Program-made: the position numbers and the translations under genes
NCBI GenBank assembly: GCA_000507305.1
Contig: DF239219.1
Coordinates: forward strand, 124,001-188,000
Direction: 5' to 3'
DNA: 64,000 nt
DNA from: Breviolum minutum Mf 1.05b.01
Lineage: Eukaryota; Sar; Dinophyceae; Suessiales; Symbiodiniaceae
Shown here: piece after piece, positions 38,981 to 44,900 of the stretch
Position numbering within the stretch: position 1 is the stretch's first letter
How the letters are laid out: each line of letters begins with the position of its first letter
The notes under the pieces: model-generated
What the model saw: only the letters and a program-made list of their open reading frames with translations
Told to the model about the DNA's origin: nothing
The model's database searches: none

Positions 38981-41900
38981 AGAACAAGAACAAGATTATG
39001 ATAAATGGTGACATAATGTGATATACAAACTCTGTAGCGCAACCAGCTGCCAAATTCATGAGCAATCATAGTATAGTTATTAACAAACGGATTTCGGGCA
39101 AGCCATATTCAACCAAATGACCTCCGTCTCAACATTAATTATCAAATGTCATTCATGATGTTGACATGCTTAATTTCCATTTTGAATCGTTCATCATCTC
39201 AAGTCATTGATGTTGATGAAGGTTGCACTGTTCAAGCCGAGAAAATCCCAACTGTGTCTCATCATCTCCAACGCAATATGCGTCTGAATGCATGTGAATG
39301 CATGTTATTGGCTTCAAGTGGCTGTGAAGAAGTCAAAGTCTCCACGAGGTTGTTCCTTAGTTCACCAAGGTCGTTCCACAAATCAACACACCTTCAATTG
39401 AAAACTACACACAAACAACCCCCGAAACGCCGAAAGACAAACACCAACAAGGATGATGCTTTTGAACATATCTCTCCCTTCAAACATGGCTATTTTTTGG
39501 GTGTCTGTGTTAAACAAAAAAAGCAGGGGCAATATATAGGGGCATTCACTACTATCATGTTCAAAATGTACTATGTCCACTTTCCCTGGTTGTTCATTTT
39601 CCAACTACATACAGTACACGTGCAGTATATAAAGGGTAACTATATTAGTTGTGCATTTAGACGTTAAACACGCTGCAAGGACTTTAAAGGTATCTCGTAT
39701 TTACAAAATACTTAACTTGACAACACAGAAATGTAAGTTTGCATTCTTCAATCTGATGTAAAGCAATGAATAAAGGCAATCGTTGTCTCAGGATCATGTC
39801 ATCCTGATATGCCACCTCCAAAACTACCCATACCACAACCGCTCCACATGTTGGCAGACAAAATGTATGAATCTACTTGGATGTCCCGTTGGAAGTTAGG
39901 ATCAAAGGTTAGGATCAGTGGGTTATATACCCCCAACATACCCCATTTATAATTTGTAAGTGCTTAACATAATTTAAGCCAATTTACTACCAGTAGCACC
40001 ATAACTAACGCATTTCCTAACCTAACCATTGATCCGATCACTTCCACCCGTCCAACGGCGGGAGGTTTGCCGCCGTTCGCCCCGTCCCTGGCGTAACTTC
40101 GCCAAAGCGTCTGGAAGCAAGGCGATATCATGGCTCCCTGCGGGCACTTCGCTACCGACCTGGAGGGATATCCCAAATGACAAATCCATGGGGAGGAATG
40201 GTTGGATGGTTGATTGAAAATGGCTGATTTTGGATGGTTGAGTTTGATTGCAAAAAATGCAGGTTTAAAAGCTCCAATTTTTGAGTTGTATGATATACCC
40301 TCCCTGAAACTAACATATCCCATGAAAATAGACCCGTGGAAGAGGAGATTCCTATTGGAAATGATCATTTTCAGGGGTTATGTTAGTTTCAGGGAGGGTA
40401 ACTGGCCAGATTACATAGTACAAATTTAAAACTTGCATGATTTCGGGCACTTTGAGTAGGATGTCCCGATCAAAAAACACATCAACTCTTGGTGTGACCT
40501 CTAGTGAGGCTAGTGCCCATAACTGCACGAAAAGAAGAGGGTGAAATGACACCAGCTACAAATCTATAAAAACTATTTCTAGGGCTTATAAGTCCATTTC
40601 CCATAGGATCCATGGGACTGGTATATTCATCTACATTTACCATAAAAATCAACCAAATTTAGGTGAATATACCAATACATGGATCCTATTGGTATATAAC
40701 TAGGGGCCCACCTTGTATAGGGCTACAACTTTTGGGAAATGGTGGAAACCTTCATATTACTATGTTAGCCAAAACCGACACCTATAATGTTGCTGGACAA
40801 AATCTGGCAAACCCGTTTATCAATTTTATCCAATATATTGTTTTTGGATATTCCAGTATTCGTTTGAGGTGGTGCAGAACTTTCTCCATCATAGTAATCC
40901 GTTCGTTTGAACCGAACAGTAGAATCTTTACAAGTAAAACTCACCGAAAACCATCGGTGAGCTACAGTGTACTAGTTACTAATGACGACAAAGCAACAAG
41001 GTTTGAGGGACCAAAGTTGCATCAAACTGTTCCTGTTCCTCAACAAACATGTACACCGCTTTAATCTCAAAACAAACATAACATCTGCCAGAAAGAAACT
41101 GTAGCCTTCGACACAAGGTGCCATGTTAGGGTCAGGGAGGGAATAACATGTAAAAATGTAAGAATTCACTGGATGTTGTCCAAATAAGTGTCATATACTT
41201 CCATGTCTTCAGGGTCGAACAGTCAGTTCATCCAGTGGTCAGAATCAAGCACCCCCCCAATAGGGCCCTCGGTCTGATGTAATCCAAAAAGATAGCTCCT
41301 TTCACTGACTTAACGAATTTGGAACAAACAAATCCAAGAGGTTTAAAAGCAAACCCATCAAAAACCCCTCAGAAATCTCTCTTTGTCAACAACAATATAC
41401 TTTTTTTGATACTCTCCGAATTATATCCTTCTGTTTCAGCACCCATCCTGTCTCTCGTCTTCCCCCCCCTCCCCGTTTTGTTGCGGGAAACCTGTGATCG
41501 ACCGCTACCATCAAAGCCAATGGACAAGTAGACATTGTAACCTGGCTCCGTGGTGCCGTGGTGAAAATCCATGGGAAACTCAGGCCGGAGTTTCCACCCC
41601 CCCACCAAACGCCAATGCCACCACCCCAAAGATAAATCAGGCCGGGCCGGCTACCAATGGGATATATTTGGGTGTTTCCAAACATAGGGGTACCCCAAAA
41701 ATGGATGATTTATAATGGAAATCCCTGTTTAAATGGATGATTTGGGGGTACCACCATTTTCGGAAACACCCATTTAGGGACAATGAGGATTGATAACCCC
41801 GTGGCATTTCAGGGTGTTTTTGGATTCCCATGATAAAACAGGCAACTAAAAACATCCTGCAATTGGTGGAGCTTTGCCATGTGTAGTAGTAGTTGCAACT

Positions 41901-44900
41901 CACACATGCTAATGCAAGAACTCTCAGAGATATAATGTAAGTGAAGATCTGCTTACATTCAACTCAACTGTACTTTCTCCTTAAATAGACTCGTGTCTAA
42001 TATCAATTGCATCATGTCTTTTCACAGATCCAAATGTCTGTAGATATAGGCATAAGCACGCATGAACGACAATAACATCATCATTGAATAATAATAGTTT
42101 CAACAAAATATTCTGGGCTAACCACTCTTCTCCCCCTTATTGTCATTCAACCCCCAAACTCCCTCATCTTTCTTTAAAAAGGCACCCTGTTTCACCCATC
42201 CGACAATCCCACCAACACCACCCGCCTACGACACGCTCCATCAGCTCCGGTTCCACCCAAGCGATTTGACCACCCAACTCTGTGAGATCCAAATCCTCTC
42301 CGTTCGGTGGGTGACTTGACGTGACGTGATCATCGGGAAATCCCGAGGCACAAAACTGTGGGCCACCCCAACAAAAAAAAACCGTGATTTATATAAAAAT
42401 GGGTGAAATAAGCATAAGCTAGTTGCAACTCCATTTAGAGGGGTTAAGTGTTCAACAGTGATGAGTAGAGGTGAAATTACTCCATCTATAGAGGTGCTGG
42501 AAAAAAAACAAAACTAACAGCGAGCTTACCCCCAAAAATGAATGGTTTGAAGAAGATGTTTCCCCTTGCTTCAGTTGCTCAACTAATCTTTCAACCCCTT
42601 AAAGAAGGTCTGCTAGTTCAAAGTTGGTGGTTTCAACCCATTGGAAAAAATAGTATTCAAATCTGATCAGTTCTACAGGGGTGAAACCACCCTGCTAGTT
42701 TCTGGAGAGTGGCTTGGGATGGGGTTCAAACTTTATTCATGGGATATTTGCTCTTGCGGATCCATTAAGTGCCATTTGGGAGAATGAAGCGACTTCACAA
42801 AGTTCCCGAAGATTCGCAGTCTTCGGGACAGTCATGAGCTGAAATTTACGTACTTTTAGTGGCTTTAGATGCAACATGTCTTGAAAAGTTTCACAAAAAT
42901 TAAAAAGGAGCCATCAGCCATCCCATGAACCCTGGCGGGTGAGGTAATTCCCTTTGGGATGAGAACAATGAAGCCTTATAAGAAATGCACATATATCTGC
43001 TGGGGTCTAAAATCCCAATACTAGGGGTGTGTATATCCCACCATGAGGATTCCCTATAAAAAGGTGGGATTACCATCCCCAAGGCAAGGAGTTGATCGAC
43101 CCATCCGAACATATAAACAAATCCCATCCGCGATTCTGCAGTACCAACAAAACTTACTGTATACCACCATTCATACGTTTTATCATCCAATAGCTCTCTA
43201 GCTTCCACAATATCAAGCCTACTTGGATGTCCTGGGACGGAAGTTAGGATCAATGGTTCGTAAATTGGTTACAACCAACTTATAATGGTGTATATTGGGG
43301 TTAGAACCCACTTACAAACCTTGTTACACAACTTCCTGGGATATGCAAGTACTACCAATTTTGTTAAATCCTAAAAGCTCTCCAAAATAATTTCCTTCCA
43401 GAAAGGTGTATCACCATTTTTCAACCTTTCAACTGCACAAGGATGGATCTGTTTCAACCCCCATGTTTTTCTAGTTGGTGGTTTCAACCCATTTGAAAAA
43501 TATGAGTCAAATTGGATCATTTCCCCAAGTAGGGATGATTTTTTTAAAAAAATGAAACCACCACCTAGTTTTTGTCCTCAACCCAACAGTATCCATCAGT
43601 TTTTTTGCTCCAAATTTTGGTCCTTGCCCTGGTAGGTGATGTTACTGACACTGGCAGCCATGTCGTAGATGAGATGTGCCACCTAAGTTTTGGCCGTTTG
43701 GCCCATTGAATGTGGTGGATAACATGTGTGTTAACGTATCCTTGGGAGGTGTACCTTAAAAATAACATTTAGTTGAAGGTGGTTGGAACAAGTATACTAC
43801 TTACTATTCCGGAAATGGTGATGTACCATAGACAAAAGGTAAATGTTCACCTGAAACAAATCAAATCGATCTACCAACGTAAATCAACTACACAGAATTG
43901 GGTTATAAAAGGCATGATGTCAGATTTAGGAGACAACTGCAAAGGAACACTTCAAAGGCTATCCACATTTTACTTTGCAAAGCCCTTCTACAGGGTATAT
44001 ATTTACACTCAGACACAAACACACACCGGCATAATCACAACACGCCACTGGTGTGGTCGACTCCACCAAAGGGGATGCGGTGTAGATCAACATGTGCGTA
44101 TACCTGGCAGCCACAGTGCTTTTGTTGTGGTCGGACCTAAAAGAGTGAATTACTGTATATCCAGGTGCTAATTATGTTAAGAAAATCTCACCAACTTGGT
44201 TTTGTGATAGAAATAATTTTGATTGTTGTTGTTGTTGTTGTTGTTTTGCAAGGTTTCTAGTTGTTTTTTGTTTCCGCCTGTACAGTATCAACGCACATTG
44301 AAGATTTCCAGCGTCAACTTACATCCAAACTCACCCAGTCAGTCAGTTTCGCGCCTCTCGAGGGCTGTATCCGCAGGAAAGGCTAAGTGATAAGTGCCAT
44401 TGGAAGCGTTGCCAAAGTAAGTCCTGGTGGAGAGGTGAAAAAAATGATACACTACTTGGGGTAAATCCACCCACCCATAGTAACAGTGGAATTTTTGGAC
44501 GCTTTTCGGTCGAATGCACGATGTTTGTGCCGTAACGTTACTCAGCCGCTTTGCCGTAGGAACCTTTGGCCCCTTCATAAACATGAACAGATTGTTTTAC
44601 CCACTGTTACGGGGTTTCGGGTGGACCCAAGCACTACTTCTAAACAAAAGCCACGAACCATCCTATCCTGGGAAGGGCAACTTGCATTCTAAAATCTTTC
44701 TATGGGGGATCTTTAGCGTCATCAACACGCCAAGAATAAACTAAGCACATACACCCCCTAAAGTTTAACAGTTCGCCCTGAAAAACGGTGGCTTTTCAAG
44801 ACGATCCTTTCCTATTGAGGCCCGGTAACTTTTCAAAGGCTTTGAGCCCTGCCAAAGCACTGTATTTGACATGAAACTGTTGATGGTTTCAAAAATCCGG

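Noticed and set aside
41637-41903. Minus-strand ORF of 88 codons
   Set aside because: It is a translation through a family 3 inverted-repeat element.
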